From contig OZ242004.1 of NCBI GenBank assembly GCA_965204685.1, forward strand, positions 3,906,001 through 3,970,000: a stretch of 64,000 nt of DNA, written 5' to 3'. This DNA is from Bin87 sp965204685 (lineage in GTDB: Bacteria; Chloroflexota; Dehalococcoidia; Lucifugimonadales; UBA3495). Position 1 is the stretch's first letter; every line of letters begins with the position of its first letter. Positions 49,228-57,899 of this stretch are shown here, in pieces. The position numbers and the translations under genes are program-made. Below the pieces are notes generated by a model. It was given only the letters and a program-made list of their open reading frames with translations, had not been told where the DNA came from and did not search any database.

Positions 49228-51090
49228 TCACCGCGGAATATTCCGGTTGACCCACTCCAGTTCCTCCGCCGCAGAATCGAAGTAACCGAAGCGATGGAAT
49301 AATCCCGTCTTTCCCCGGGCGTTCCGTATTTGCGCCCGCTTGGCATCAGAGGCTGCCATGTCGATGGTTAGCGTGTCCTGATCGATCACGACGCCGTAAT
49401 CATCCAGCGCCGATTCGGGCGAGACAAAGCCGTCCTTCACGTCGTCCAGCACCAGCCCGGCCTCCCGCTCCAGGGGGTCGCCCCATCCACCGCCGCCGGC
49501 CGTGCAGATGCGGACCAGGTCGCCGTGTTTCCAGTGGTTGTCGTCGGAGAAAGCGCGGATCTCCCGCTCTTCCGCCGTGCCGGGATTGAGAATAACCCGC
49601 GACAACCCGCCGCCCTTGCCGCCGGCCACGCCCCAGGCCGGGAACCGGTTGTTCTCCACACGCAGACCAAACGTCCCTTCCTCGGCCAGCAACCGCACGT
49701 CCCGCACGACGCCGCAGCCGCCGCGGTACTTGCCCGGGCCGCCCGAATCGGTCGCGATGGCGTACCGTTCCAGCCGCAGCGGATACTCCATCTCCATGAA
49801 CTCGCCGGGGTAGTTCTCGTTGTGCCGCTGGTAGATGGCATCCAAGCCGTTGCCGAATGGTCGTGCCCCGTGTCCCACCGCGATGCCGTCGGTGCACAGC
49901 AGCCAGTTCCCCGTCCCGCTTTCCTTCATCCGCCAGTAGGCGATCACGTACACCGCCGCGGCCGCCATGACCTTGCCCTCCGTGGCCTGCGCGACCACCG
50001 CCCGCACCGCGCTCTTCAGCTTGGTGAAGGTATGAGCCCGGCATCCCAACGCCGCCGGCCATTCCGGCCGCAGTATGCTGCCCTCCCTCAACTGCACGTC
50101 GTCGATTCCTGCCAGCAGCCCGTGGTTGGCCAGCAGCGACGTGTCGAACTGGTGGAAATACTGGCCGAAATAGGCCTTCAGCGCCCCGTCGCTGGCGATG
50201 AAATTGATGGAACCGTCCGCCTGGTCATCGCTGTCGGTGGCGTCCAGCAGTATCTCGTCACCGCGCCGGATCAACTTGATGTGAAAAGAGTGCCACCGTT
50301 CGCTGACCCCGGCGTGGTCCATGTAGTCGCGCACCGAGTACTCGCCCTCCGGAATCATCTCCAGCGTCTTGTCCCGCACCAGCCGCCCGGTGTCGGCCTG
50401 ATCTTCCGCTATCGCCGCGAGCATGGTGTCTCTCCCGTACCGCTCGAACATCTCCAGCAGCCGCTCCTGCGCGCGACTGGCCGCCGACATCAGCGCCCGG
50501 GAGTCGCCTTCCAGCAGGTCGGGATACCTGGAGTTGCGCAAGATGATGCGGTAGGCCTCTTCGTTCAACTTCCCGGCGTCGATGATCTTGATCGGCGGCA
50601 CCAGCGTCCCGTCGTGGAATATCTCCGTGTTCGCTGGCCCGATGCTGCCCGGCCGCGACCCGCCCAGGTCCCAGAAATGCGCGAAGGAATGGCAGTAGGC
50701 CACCACCTCGCCTCGAAAGAAAACCGGCGCGATGAAAACCATGTCCGGCGTGTGCGTGATGCTCCCCTGGGACAGGTACGGGTCGTTGTACCAGTACAGG
50801 TCGCCGGGCCGCATCGCCTCCACCGGGTAGTAGTCCCACACGCAACCCAGAATGTCGCTGCCCATGGTGTCGCCGTAGATCTCCCGGCCGCCGGCGTCCA
50901 GGAAGCTCACGGTGTAGTCTTTCTTCTCGCGGATGAAGGCCGACATCGCCGTGCGCTCGATGATCAGCTCACACTCCAGCCGCGCGGCCCGCAGCGAACC
51001 GCGGATCAGCTGCCGGGTCACCGGGTTGACCGGCTGTACCTTGTCGGATCGGTTCGAGAGAACGTCGGTGTGGCGTTCGGTGATAGTCAT
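49228..51090 (-). CDS. hyuB: hydantoinase B / oxoprolinase family protein
   Basis: 620 residues, normal for HyuB: DVLSNRSDKVQ, GDLYWYNDPYLSQGSITHTP, FHDGTLVPPIKI, SYLHQAEE-free metal region, SNHGLLAGIDDV-like segment, and the C-terminal GGGWGDPLERE. It pairs with HyuA to open hydantoin or 5-oxoproline-type rings using ATP. The start ATG lies one base after the HyuA stop. It is the last gene of the operon that begins with the M20 peptidase at 57388. Confidence 0.92.
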   Translation of the reverse strand: MTITERHTDVLSNRSDKVQPVNPVTRQLIRGSLRAARLECELIIERTAMSAFIREKKDYTVSFLDAGGREIYGDTMGSDILGCVWDYYPVEAMRPGDLYWYNDPYLSQGSITHTPDMVFIAPVFFRGEVVAYCHSFAHFWDLGGSRPGSIGPANTEIFHDGTLVPPIKIIDAGKLNEEAYRIILRNSRYPDLLEGDSRALMSAASRAQERLLEMFERYGRDTMLAAIAEDQADTGRLVRDKTLEMIPEGEYSVRDYMDHAGVSERWHSFHIKLIRRGDEILLDATDSDDQADGSINFIASDGALKAYFGQYFHQFDTSLLANHGLLAGIDDVQLREGSILRPEWPAALGCRAHTFTKLKSAVRAVVAQATEGKVMAAAAVYVIAYWRMKESGTGNWLLCTDGIAVGHGARPFGNGLDAIYQRHNENYPGEFMEMEYPLRLERYAIATDSGGPGKYRGGCGVVRDVRLLAEEGTFGLRVENNRFPAWGVAGGKGGGLSRVILNPGTAEEREIRAFSDDNHWKHGDLVRICTAGGGGWGDPLEREAGLVLDDVKDGFVSPESALDDYGVVIDQDTLTIDMAASDAKRAQIRNARGKTGLFHRFGYFDSAAEELEWVNRNIPR

Positions 51091-51091
51091 G

Positions 51092-53152
51092 TCACTCTCC
51101 GGTGGCGCGCATGATGCAGTTCCCGTATCGGTCTATGCGGGTTTCCCAGCCCGGGTTGATCACCACTGTCGAGTCCATGCCCTCCAGGATGGCCGGCCCG
51201 ACGATGCTGGCCTCTGGGCTCAGTCGCTCCCTGCGGTAAATGGGGCACTCTACGGAATCCCGCGTCTCCTCAAAATACACCTGGCGCCGGTCGACAACGG
51301 CGTCCGCAGGATCGTAGCCAGCCGCCGGCAGCATGGGCATGGCGACGTCGCCCAGGTGGCCCGATGCAGTCACTCGCAGCGTCACGATTTCCACCGACTG
51401 GTCCAGTGAAAACCCGTACAGCTGGGAGTGGCGGCGATGAAATTCCTCGATCATCGCCTCCAGCCCGCTCTGATCGACCTGCGTACCGCCGTAGGGAATG
51501 GTCAGCTCAGAACCCTGGTGTTCGTAGCGCAAGTCGGCCGACCAGACCAGCGCCCGGTCCGAGCCGGCTACTCCCTCTGTCTCCAGCCACCGCTGCGCTT
51601 CCGTTTCAAGCCCGTCGAAAATCGCCGCCATGCCTCGCAGATCGTAGTCCGGCGGCTGTTGCAGCGACGTCCGGGCATAGTCGTTCTTGAACTCCGCTAC
51701 CAGCAGCCCGTAAGCCGACGCGATCCCCGGGTGCGGCGGCACCACCACCGTCGTCACGCCCAGCAGATTTGCCACCTCGATGGCGTGCATCGGCCCGGCC
51801 CCACCGTACGCCACCAGCGCGAACTCCCTGGGATCGTAGCCCCGCTCCACGCTGATGTTGCGGATGGCCCCCACCATCGCGTTGTTGGCGATTTGCAGGA
51901 TGCCGCTGGCGGCTGACGCCACGTCCATGCCCAGCGGCGACGCCACCGCCTCGCGGATGGCATTGGCCGCCGCTTCTGCATCCAGCGTCAGTTGTCCGCC
52001 GGCAATGCTGGAACTGACCCGTCCCAGCGCCAGGTTGGCGTCGGTCACGGTGGGCAGGTTCGAGCCCCGTCCGTAGCACGCCGGACCCGGGTCCGCGCCG
52101 GCGCTGGCCGGCCCTACCGTCAGGCTGCCGTAGGGCGAAACCTCGGCGATGCTGCCGCCGCCGCAACCGATGGTGGCAATGTCCAGCATGGGCAACTGCA
52201 CCGGCCAGTCGCCCAGCCGGCCGTTCAGCGTCAGACCCGGCCGCCGGTCCTGCACCAGAGACACGTCGGTGCTGGTGCCGCCCATGTCGAAGGAGATGCA
52301 GTTGGCAACCCCGGTGGCCTCGGCAATCTGGAGAGTAGCCATCACGCCAGCCGCCGGCCCGGACAGCGCGGTATAAACCGGCTGCTGCACCGCCGTGTCC
52401 GCGCCGATGATGCCGCCGTTGGACTTCATGATGGACAACGATGCCGAGCTTCCGAACGCTTTCAGGGAGTTCTGCAAATTCTCGATGTAGGTGCTCACTC
52501 GCGGCGTTACGTACGCGTTCAGCACCGTGGTGATGGCGCGCTCGTACTCCCGGTAAACCGGCAGGACTTCAGAAGAAAGCGAGACCGCCAAACCCGGCAG
52601 TTCTTCCCGGAGGATTTCCCTCGCCCGTCGTTCGTGGGCCGGGTTGGCATAGGAGTGGAGAAAGGCGACCGCGACGGCTGCCACGCCCTCTCGAGAGAAA
52701 TGTCTGGCCGCCTGCCGCACTCCGTCCTCGTGCAATGGCTCCAGGATTTCGCCGTCAAAAGCGGTTCGTTCGTTCACCTCAATACAATCCCGAGGACGGA
52801 CCGGTCGCTCGGGTTTCACCCAGGAGTTCGGGTTGGCCAGGCGGGGCGTGCCGTGCCGCGCGATTTCCAGCACGTACCGGAACCCTTCGGTGACCAGCAA
52901 TCCAACCGGCGCGCCCCGGTTTTCCAGCACCGAGTTGGTGGCGATGGTGGTGCCGTGAAAAATATGGCCCACGTCGGTGGCATCGACACCGTTGGTTGCC
53001 AGAATTTCGCTCAGCCCCGTCATGAACCCCACCGACGGGTCGCTCGGCGTGGACGGGGTCTTGTGCACCCACTGCGCGTTGGACGCCGTGTCACACAGCA
53101 CGATGTCGGTGAACGTGCCACCGACATCAACGGCTACAGAATAGGAGGGCAT
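51092..53152 (-). CDS. hyuA: hydantoinase A / N-methylhydantoinase family, ATP-binding subunit
   Basis: 686 residues of the ASKHA-fold HyuA family: SVAVDVGGTFTDIVL, GTTIATNSVLENRGAPVGLL, FDMGGTSTDVSLVQD, GCGGGSIAEVSPYG and GAGPMHAIEVANLLGV. It hydrolyses ATP to drive hydrolysis of a cyclic amide. Paired HyuAB enzymes act on hydantoins, 5-oxoproline, acetophenone-type ketones or N-methylhydantoin; which substrate is unknown. The preceding SelA-like gene ends 18 bases upstream. Confidence 0.94.
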   Translation of the reverse strand: MPSYSVAVDVGGTFTDIVLCDTASNAQWVHKTPSTPSDPSVGFMTGLSEILATNGVDATDVGHIFHGTTIATNSVLENRGAPVGLLVTEGFRYVLEIARHGTPRLANPNSWVKPERPVRPRDCIEVNERTAFDGEILEPLHEDGVRQAARHFSREGVAAVAVAFLHSYANPAHERRAREILREELPGLAVSLSSEVLPVYREYERAITTVLNAYVTPRVSTYIENLQNSLKAFGSSASLSIMKSNGGIIGADTAVQQPVYTALSGPAAGVMATLQIAEATGVANCISFDMGGTSTDVSLVQDRRPGLTLNGRLGDWPVQLPMLDIATIGCGGGSIAEVSPYGSLTVGPASAGADPGPACYGRGSNLPTVTDANLALGRVSSSIAGGQLTLDAEAAANAIREAVASPLGMDVASAASGILQIANNAMVGAIRNISVERGYDPREFALVAYGGAGPMHAIEVANLLGVTTVVVPPHPGIASAYGLLVAEFKNDYARTSLQQPPDYDLRGMAAIFDGLETEAQRWLETEGVAGSDRALVWSADLRYEHQGSELTIPYGGTQVDQSGLEAMIEEFHRRHSQLYGFSLDQSVEIVTLRVTASGHLGDVAMPMLPAAGYDPADAVVDRRQVYFEETRDSVECPIYRRERLSPEASIVGPAILEGMDSTVVINPGWETRIDRYGNCIMRATGE

Positions 53153-53170
53153 GGTCCGCTTGCCGCCCGT

Positions 53171-54319
53171 TTACTTGCGGAACAGGGCCGCGATCCGCTC
53201 CCCGACGATCTGGTCTTCTCCCTCGTTCAGCCCGAACATATGGATGGTGATGCAGTCCTCGCCGTCCCGCACCCGCGTCCAGACCGGCGGATCCCCTTCC
53301 TTGAGCCGGTCCCGCAGTTCGTAGATGTCAAAGCCGGCGACATCCGCGTCCACCCGGATATTCAGCCCATAGGGTTGGTGACCAATGACATTGTCTATCA
53401 TCTCAGCCTTCAGTCCCAGTACGCCGTCAATAGCGCTGAAAATGACCCGGGTCCGCCGCTCCGCATCGGCCAGCCGGTCCTCGTGGTTCATCGTCATCCA
53501 AACCTGAACCGCCGCCACCGCGCCCATCATTTCCTGCCGGTCGACCTTCTGGGGCCGGCCCACGCCGCGCACCCGCCGGCCCTCGTAGCTGGCGAAGGCC
53601 TGCAGCCCGATCTTCCGTATCATCTCCTCGGAACCCAGCGCCAACCCGGTGGATTGCGGCGCGCCCATGTACTTGGCCGCAATGCACTGGAAATCCGCGC
53701 CCATCCGCACGTACTTGCCGAAGTTCTCCAGCGGATAAATCTGACCCGCCGCGTCCACTGTGACCAGCACGTCGCGGGCGTGGGCGATGGCAATGGTGTC
53801 CTCCAGGGACAGCGCGTTGGGGTCATATTCCTGCTCCACGGCGTAGTAGTGCACGGCGGCAGTGTTGGGGCCGATGGCCTTTTCCAAGTCTTCGGCGGTG
53901 GTCCGATCCTCCGACCCGAACATGACCAGCCTGGCGCCGGCCAGTTCCAAGCACCGGTCGTACCAGTACCGTTGCCGCGTCTGAATGAGTATCTCGTTCT
54001 TCATCCCTTCGGTGTTGGGCAACTGCTGGATACGATCATCGTCGTCTCCGGCCATGGCCGCGGCCGTGGCCAGCATCAGAGCCGAACCCGCTCCCGACGT
54101 TATGTACGCCGCCGGCACGTTAGTCATGCGCGCTATGGCCGCGCCCGCCGCCTCCTGCAACTCCATGAGCGGGATGTACGCGCCGTCCGCCTGCGCCATC
54201 GCTTCCCGCACTTCCGGGATCGGTGTGGAACCGCCCAGCATGGTGACGCTGCCGGTGGCGTTGATTACCGGCACCGCTCCCAGTTCCTTGTAGATGTTTC
54301 CCCAATCGGCGGTGGTCAT
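53171..54319 (-). CDS. SelA-like PLP-dependent enzyme (DgaE/aminotransferase class V fold)
   Basis: 382 residues. PVINATGSVTMLGGSTPIPE opens the protein; YITSGAGSALMLATAAAM, VTVDAAGQIYPLENFGKYVR and AAKYMGAPQSTG (PLP-lysine near residue 217) are the SelA/DgaE landmarks. Family members are ammonia lyases of amino-sugar acids or selenocysteine synthase; here, with no selB or tRNA-Sec, the lyase type is more likely. AAGGAG precedes the ATG. Placement before hyuAB suggests a path in which an amino acid derivative is processed before or after ring opening; this is inference. Confidence 0.88.
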   Translation of the reverse strand: MTTADWGNIYKELGAVPVINATGSVTMLGGSTPIPEVREAMAQADGAYIPLMELQEAAGAAIARMTNVPAAYITSGAGSALMLATAAAMAGDDDDRIQQLPNTEGMKNEILIQTRQRYWYDRCLELAGARLVMFGSEDRTTAEDLEKAIGPNTAAVHYYAVEQEYDPNALSLEDTIAIAHARDVLVTVDAAGQIYPLENFGKYVRMGADFQCIAAKYMGAPQSTGLALGSEEMIRKIGLQAFASYEGRRVRGVGRPQKVDRQEMMGAVAAVQVWMTMNHEDRLADAERRTRVIFSAIDGVLGLKAEMIDNVIGHQPYGLNIRVDADVAGFDIYELRDRLKEGDPPVWTRVRDGEDCITIHMFGLNEGEDQIVGERIAALFRK

Positions 54320-54346
54320 GGTTGGGCTCCTTTTGGCAGTATTATC

Positions 54347-55228
54347 CTATCGGCGGCGTGGCTCGATTGGGTCGTTGCTGCCTTCCGGCGGTACGGCCCA
54401 GGGGTTTTCGCCGGTCAGACGTGCTATTTCTCCGTAAATGCGGTTCAAGTCGTCCGTGACGCGGTTGGCCATGTCGGTGTAGTCGGAGATGGGGGTAAGC
54501 AGCGGGCCGTAGCGCGTGCCCCCGGCGAAGTTTTTTAGCTGGAGCAGGTCGCTACGGGGCCGTAAGTCCAAATGCGGGTCGTTCGCGCGGATATCCCCCA
54601 GCAGCAAGTCAAGCGCGTGGGTGTGACGGTATTCGTGTCCCCGCGCCGAAATGAGCGCCCTCATGGCGTGCTCCAGCGTTTGGTGAGCGTTGTACGCGGT
54701 GACTCTGTCGGTGATGCCTAAGTCCATCATGCCGTGCATGGCCCGGTAGTACATATTCGCATGGGCGATGCGAAGCGCGCGCTCGTCCGGCTCGTCGCTG
54801 GAATCAATTTCGTAGCTCATCCCGTCGTCTCTGGTAAAGCTGTCCGGGTTGCGGGGCATTGCGATGCCTTCCCGCCGGGCAAACCGCGCGACGTGGTTCA
54901 GGGTGTGTAGGCTTTTCCGCTCGTATTCGGCCCGCGAAAGGTAAACGAAGTCAATGTCAACATAGTCCTGATAGGCCAGGCGAGCCAGTTCCCTGGCAGC
55001 CTGTTGAATGTCCCTCATCTGCCGGTCCAGGTCGGGAAACTCCGGCTCAATAATCATCAGGTCGATGTCGGAGCGGTCAGTCCAGTCAGCCCGCGCCCGC
55101 GAGCCAAACAGGATGACGCATTCAACGTCAAAAGCGTCCCGCAATGCCTTGGCGACGCGCAATGCCCTGGCGTCCGGCCCCGCGCGGCCGGGTGCGGCTT
55201 GCGTGATGTCGGCAATGGGAGTGGTCAT
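54347..55228 (-). CDS. MNT nucleotidyltransferase domain fused to HEPN-like domain
   Basis: 293 residues. The N-terminal half has the minimal nucleotidyltransferase motif FGSRARADWTDRSDIDLMI (about residues 42-60), with catalytic Gly-Ser and Asp-x-Asp, and a later acid (YVDIDFVYLSRAEYER). The C-terminal half (ALRIAHANMYYRAMHGMMDL, HQTLEHAMRALISARGHEYR) is a HEPN-like helical bundle with RxxxH-like residues absent or altered. HEPN-MNT pairs are toxin-antitoxin or defence systems in which MNT AMPylates the HEPN RNase; here both are fused. It lies two bases after the crotonase gene and before the SelA-like gene. Confidence 0.8.
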   Translation of the reverse strand: MTTPIADITQAAPGRAGPDARALRVAKALRDAFDVECVILFGSRARADWTDRSDIDLMIIEPEFPDLDRQMRDIQQAARELARLAYQDYVDIDFVYLSRAEYERKSLHTLNHVARFARREGIAMPRNPDSFTRDDGMSYEIDSSDEPDERALRIAHANMYYRAMHGMMDLGITDRVTAYNAHQTLEHAMRALISARGHEYRHTHALDLLLGDIRANDPHLDLRPRSDLLQLKNFAGGTRYGPLLTPISDYTDMANRVTDDLNRIYGEIARLTGENPWAVPPEGSNDPIEPRRR

Positions 55229-55230
55229 CG

Positions 55231-56028
55231 TTATTCGCCCGTGAAAACCGGCGGTCGCCGTTCGCGGAACGATGCCGCCGCCTCGGCCACGTCGTGCGGC
55301 GCGCGGCGCGCGAACACGATGCTGTGCGTCTCGTACTGGAGTTGGTCCTCCAGCGTGGTGTCCAGGCTGCGCTGCATCGCCCGTTTCGACATCTGCATGG
55401 CAACGGGCGGCCACATGGCGATCTGCCTCGCCAGCTCCATCGCCTCGCCTAACAGGTTCTCCGACGTGGTCAGCCGGTCCAGCAACCCAAGCCGGTATGA
55501 CTCTTCCGCGTCCACCATGCGGCTGGTGAACACCAGGTCAAACGCCCGGCTCGACCCCACGATGCGAGGCAGGAAGTAGGACAGGCCAGAATCGGGGCTC
55601 AGGCTGCGCTCGATGAACACCGTCTTGAACCGGGTGTTCTCGCAGCCCACCCGCATGTCGCAGGCTAGCGCCAGACCCATGCCGGCCCCGGCGGCAACCC
55701 CATTCACCGCGGCAATGGTCGGTTTGTTCAGGTCCCGGTAAACCATCAGGGCCTGCCGGCCCACCCAGTTGTACTCGTCCAGCCGCTCGCCTCTGCTGGG
55801 TTGCTCCGAGTTAGGGCGGGCGCCCGTCAGGTCCGCGCCGGAGCAGAACCCGCGACCTTCACCTGTGAAGACGACAACCCGCACTCCGTCGTCGTCCCGG
55901 AGTTCCTCGCACGCCGCCATCATGTCATGGTGCAGGTGCCGGTCGATGGCATTGAGTTTCTCGGGCCGGTTCAGGGTAACCAGCGCGATCTGGCCGTCGC
56001 GGTCAACCCGCAGGTTGGCGTACTCCAT
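55231..56028 (-). CDS. enoyl-CoA hydratase/isomerase (crotonase) family protein
   Basis: 265 residues. The oxyanion-hole segments GRGFCSGADL and GVAAGAGMGLALACDMRVG are present. At the positions of the two glutamates of classical hydratases it has G-M-G-L and SPDSGLSYFLPR, so it is more similar to PaaG/isomerase or hydrolase-type members than to the standard hydratase. It would act on a CoA thioester. The gene is one base downstream of the M20 stop and two bases upstream of the MNT-HEPN gene. Confidence 0.88.
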   Translation of the reverse strand: MEYANLRVDRDGQIALVTLNRPEKLNAIDRHLHHDMMAACEELRDDDGVRVVVFTGEGRGFCSGADLTGARPNSEQPSRGERLDEYNWVGRQALMVYRDLNKPTIAAVNGVAAGAGMGLALACDMRVGCENTRFKTVFIERSLSPDSGLSYFLPRIVGSSRAFDLVFTSRMVDAEESYRLGLLDRLTTSENLLGEAMELARQIAMWPPVAMQMSKRAMQRSLDTTLEDQLQYETHSIVFARRAPHDVAEAAASFRERRPPVFTGE

Positions 56029-56029
56029 G

Positions 56030-57388
56030 CTATTTCACCGCCAGCATGTCGCAAGCCAGGCCCAGCATGATCTTGGTGCCGCTCACCAGGCTTTTGATGC
56101 CCGCCGATTCGTTGGTCCCGTGGGTGTAGTTCAGCATCGGGTCGTCGTCCGGGTGGGAGCCGGAGAAGCCGTAGGTCACCGTGCCCAGGGGCCGGGTGAA
56201 CCGCGAGTCGGTAAACCCGTTGCTGATCGCCGGCACCCACTGGATGTTGTCCCGCTGCAGGGCCTGTCCGGTGACACGCCGGATGCTGTCCGAAAGCGGC
56301 GATTCAAAGGGCGAGGAATTCGGCCTGGCCATGTAGTCGATCTCGTACGACACGCCCGGCACATCGGCCAACACCTCGTCCAACTGCTGCCGCACGTAGT
56401 CATCGTCCTGGTGCGGCAACGTGCGCACGTCGCAGGTCAGGCGGATCGATTCCGGCACGCTGTTGGACTTGATTCCGCCCCGCACCATGGTGGGAGTCAA
56501 CGTCATGCGTGACAGGGCCCGCAGCATGGACGCGAAGCGCGGGTTATCAGTCTCAATCTCGGCGATGATGTCGTCCACGTTCTCCGCCGACGGCTTGTGC
56601 TCAATGGCAAAGGTCGAGAGGTGGTCGAAAATGGCGCCCGAAGTGTCCCGATCTGCCTCAAAGCCTTCGATGGAGGACAACGCGCGGCTCAGCCGGTACA
56701 GCGCGTTGGTGCCCTGCCACGGCACCGACGCATGGGAACTGGTCCCCTTGACATCGATCTCCACCTGGAGGCGGCCCTTTTCTCCCACGCCCAGCACGTA
56801 AGTCAGCGCGCCCGCTGCCTCGATCGGCGTACCGCCGCCCTCGTTGACCGCGAAAGGAGCGGCCAATTTCTCGGGGTAGTTGTCGGCCAGCCAGCCGAAA
56901 CCGTACCTGCCGCCGTGTTCCTCGTCCGCACCGGCCGCCAGGATCAGCCCGTCCTCCAGCTCGATGCCGTTGCGCTTCAGGATGCGGACGGCCATCAGTT
57001 GCGCCGTGAGCAGCCCCTTGCAGTCCGTCGCGCCGCGTCCGAACACACGCCCGTCCGCTATCGTCGCGCTGAAAGGCGGGAACCGCCATTTCGATTCGTC
57101 TTCCACCGGCACCACGTCGGTGTGGGACATGAACATCAGTCCGGCGTTGCCCGACCGTCCCTCCAGGCGCGCGATCAGGTTCCCCCGGTTGGGGGCCGAC
57201 TCCAGGATCTCCGACTCGATGCCGTCTTCGGCCAGGAAGTCTCGCGCCAACTCGCAGACCGGCGTCTCATCCCCGGTGGGCATAAAACCCGTGTTCACCG
57301 ACGGGATACGCACCAGCGCCTGTTCGAGGGCTACGATGTCATTTTCGGCTTCGTCAACCTGGCGGAAAAGGTCAGTTAGGTCGGGCAT
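56030..57388 (-). CDS. M20 family metallopeptidase (ArgE/DapE/carboxypeptidase type)
   Basis: 452 residues. Di-zinc ligands and catalytic acid are in MSHTDVVPVEDES, RGATDCKGLLTAQL, AADEEHGGRYG and THGTNESAGIKSLV; the dimerisation domain has GEKGRLQVEIDVKGTSSHAS with the conserved His. The family hydrolyses acyl-amino acids or dipeptides. GGAGG lies eight bases before ATG 57388, which I chose over an upstream frame. It heads the minus-strand operon ending with hyuB, and N-carbamoyl amino acids from hydantoin cleavage are a plausible but unproved substrate. Confidence 0.92.
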   Translation of the reverse strand: MPDLTDLFRQVDEAENDIVALEQALVRIPSVNTGFMPTGDETPVCELARDFLAEDGIESEILESAPNRGNLIARLEGRSGNAGLMFMSHTDVVPVEDESKWRFPPFSATIADGRVFGRGATDCKGLLTAQLMAVRILKRNGIELEDGLILAAGADEEHGGRYGFGWLADNYPEKLAAPFAVNEGGGTPIEAAGALTYVLGVGEKGRLQVEIDVKGTSSHASVPWQGTNALYRLSRALSSIEGFEADRDTSGAIFDHLSTFAIEHKPSAENVDDIIAEIETDNPRFASMLRALSRMTLTPTMVRGGIKSNSVPESIRLTCDVRTLPHQDDDYVRQQLDEVLADVPGVSYEIDYMARPNSSPFESPLSDSIRRVTGQALQRDNIQWVPAISNGFTDSRFTRPLGTVTYGFSGSHPDDDPMLNYTHGTNESAGIKSLVSGTKIMLGLACDMLAVK

Positions 57389-57564
57389 CGCCGGTTCCTC
57401 CTCGCCATGCCCCTTCGAAGGCTCCTGGCGCGTCGCCGTGAGTGTAAGCAGGGGGCCGGCGGGTGTCAATGCAGGTCGTTCCGTGTCGCCATACCCGCAG
57501 GCTTTGCATTTACAATGGGGCTATCATCACGCCGTTTGGGGCGATTCGCTGACACCTCCTATGA

Positions 57565-57762
57565 TTGACTTCAGTAAGAAACTTAAACCCAATCCCCTAT
57601 TTCGAAACCGAAGCCGAAGAACGCCATTTCTGGCAAACCCACGACTCAACCGACTACGTGGATTGGAGCAAAGCTCGCCGCGCCCGGTTCCCCAATCTCA
57701 AACTGACCCCGCCGGAAGAGTTGGCTAAAGCCGCGGAGTCGGAGGCTTCCGCCGCAGATTAG
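57565..57762 (+). CDS. CopG-family antitoxin, N-terminus apparently frameshifted
   Basis: 65 residues from TTG: ...NPIPYFETEAEERHFWQTHD, then STDYVDWSKARRARFPNLKL, the typical CopG/BrnA-like antitoxin type. The natural-looking start is ATG 57561 in another frame, reading MIDFSKKLKP; removing one A near 57591 (ACCCAATCCCC) joins it to the antitoxin frame as MIDFSKKLKPIPYFETEAEE. So the gene carries either a one-base insertion, or it uses the internal TTG. No toxin (BrnT-like) gene is beside it, so it may be an orphan or a relic. Confidence 0.7.
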   Translation: MTSVRNLNPIPYFETEAEERHFWQTHDSTDYVDWSKARRARFPNLKLTPPEELAKAAESEASAAD

Positions 57763-57799
57763 ATCAACCGGCCGACGCGCCAAAGCCGCCCCAATTGAC

Positions 57800-57831
57800 A
57801 ACGGCCCCGCTATGGCATCGGCGGGGCCGTT
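57800..57831 (+). terminator. GC-rich hairpin after the CopG gene, before dnaX
   Basis: An 11-bp perfect stem AACGGCCCCGC / GCGGGGCCGTT with a 10-base loop, followed by GGCGTTATATTT. There is no clean U-run, so it is a candidate terminator only. I checked this stretch for a signal recognition particle RNA, often found before dnaX, and did not find it. Confidence 0.55.
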
Positions 57832-57899
57832 GGCGTTATATTTAAGCCGCACCCGGACCCACCTGACGCGCTTGCCTGCGGATGCCAGCGGCGGCAACT

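Noticed and set aside
57763..57899. Signal recognition particle RNA before dnaX
   Set aside because: The hairpin there lacks the conserved GGAAGGAAGCA-type tetraloop region.
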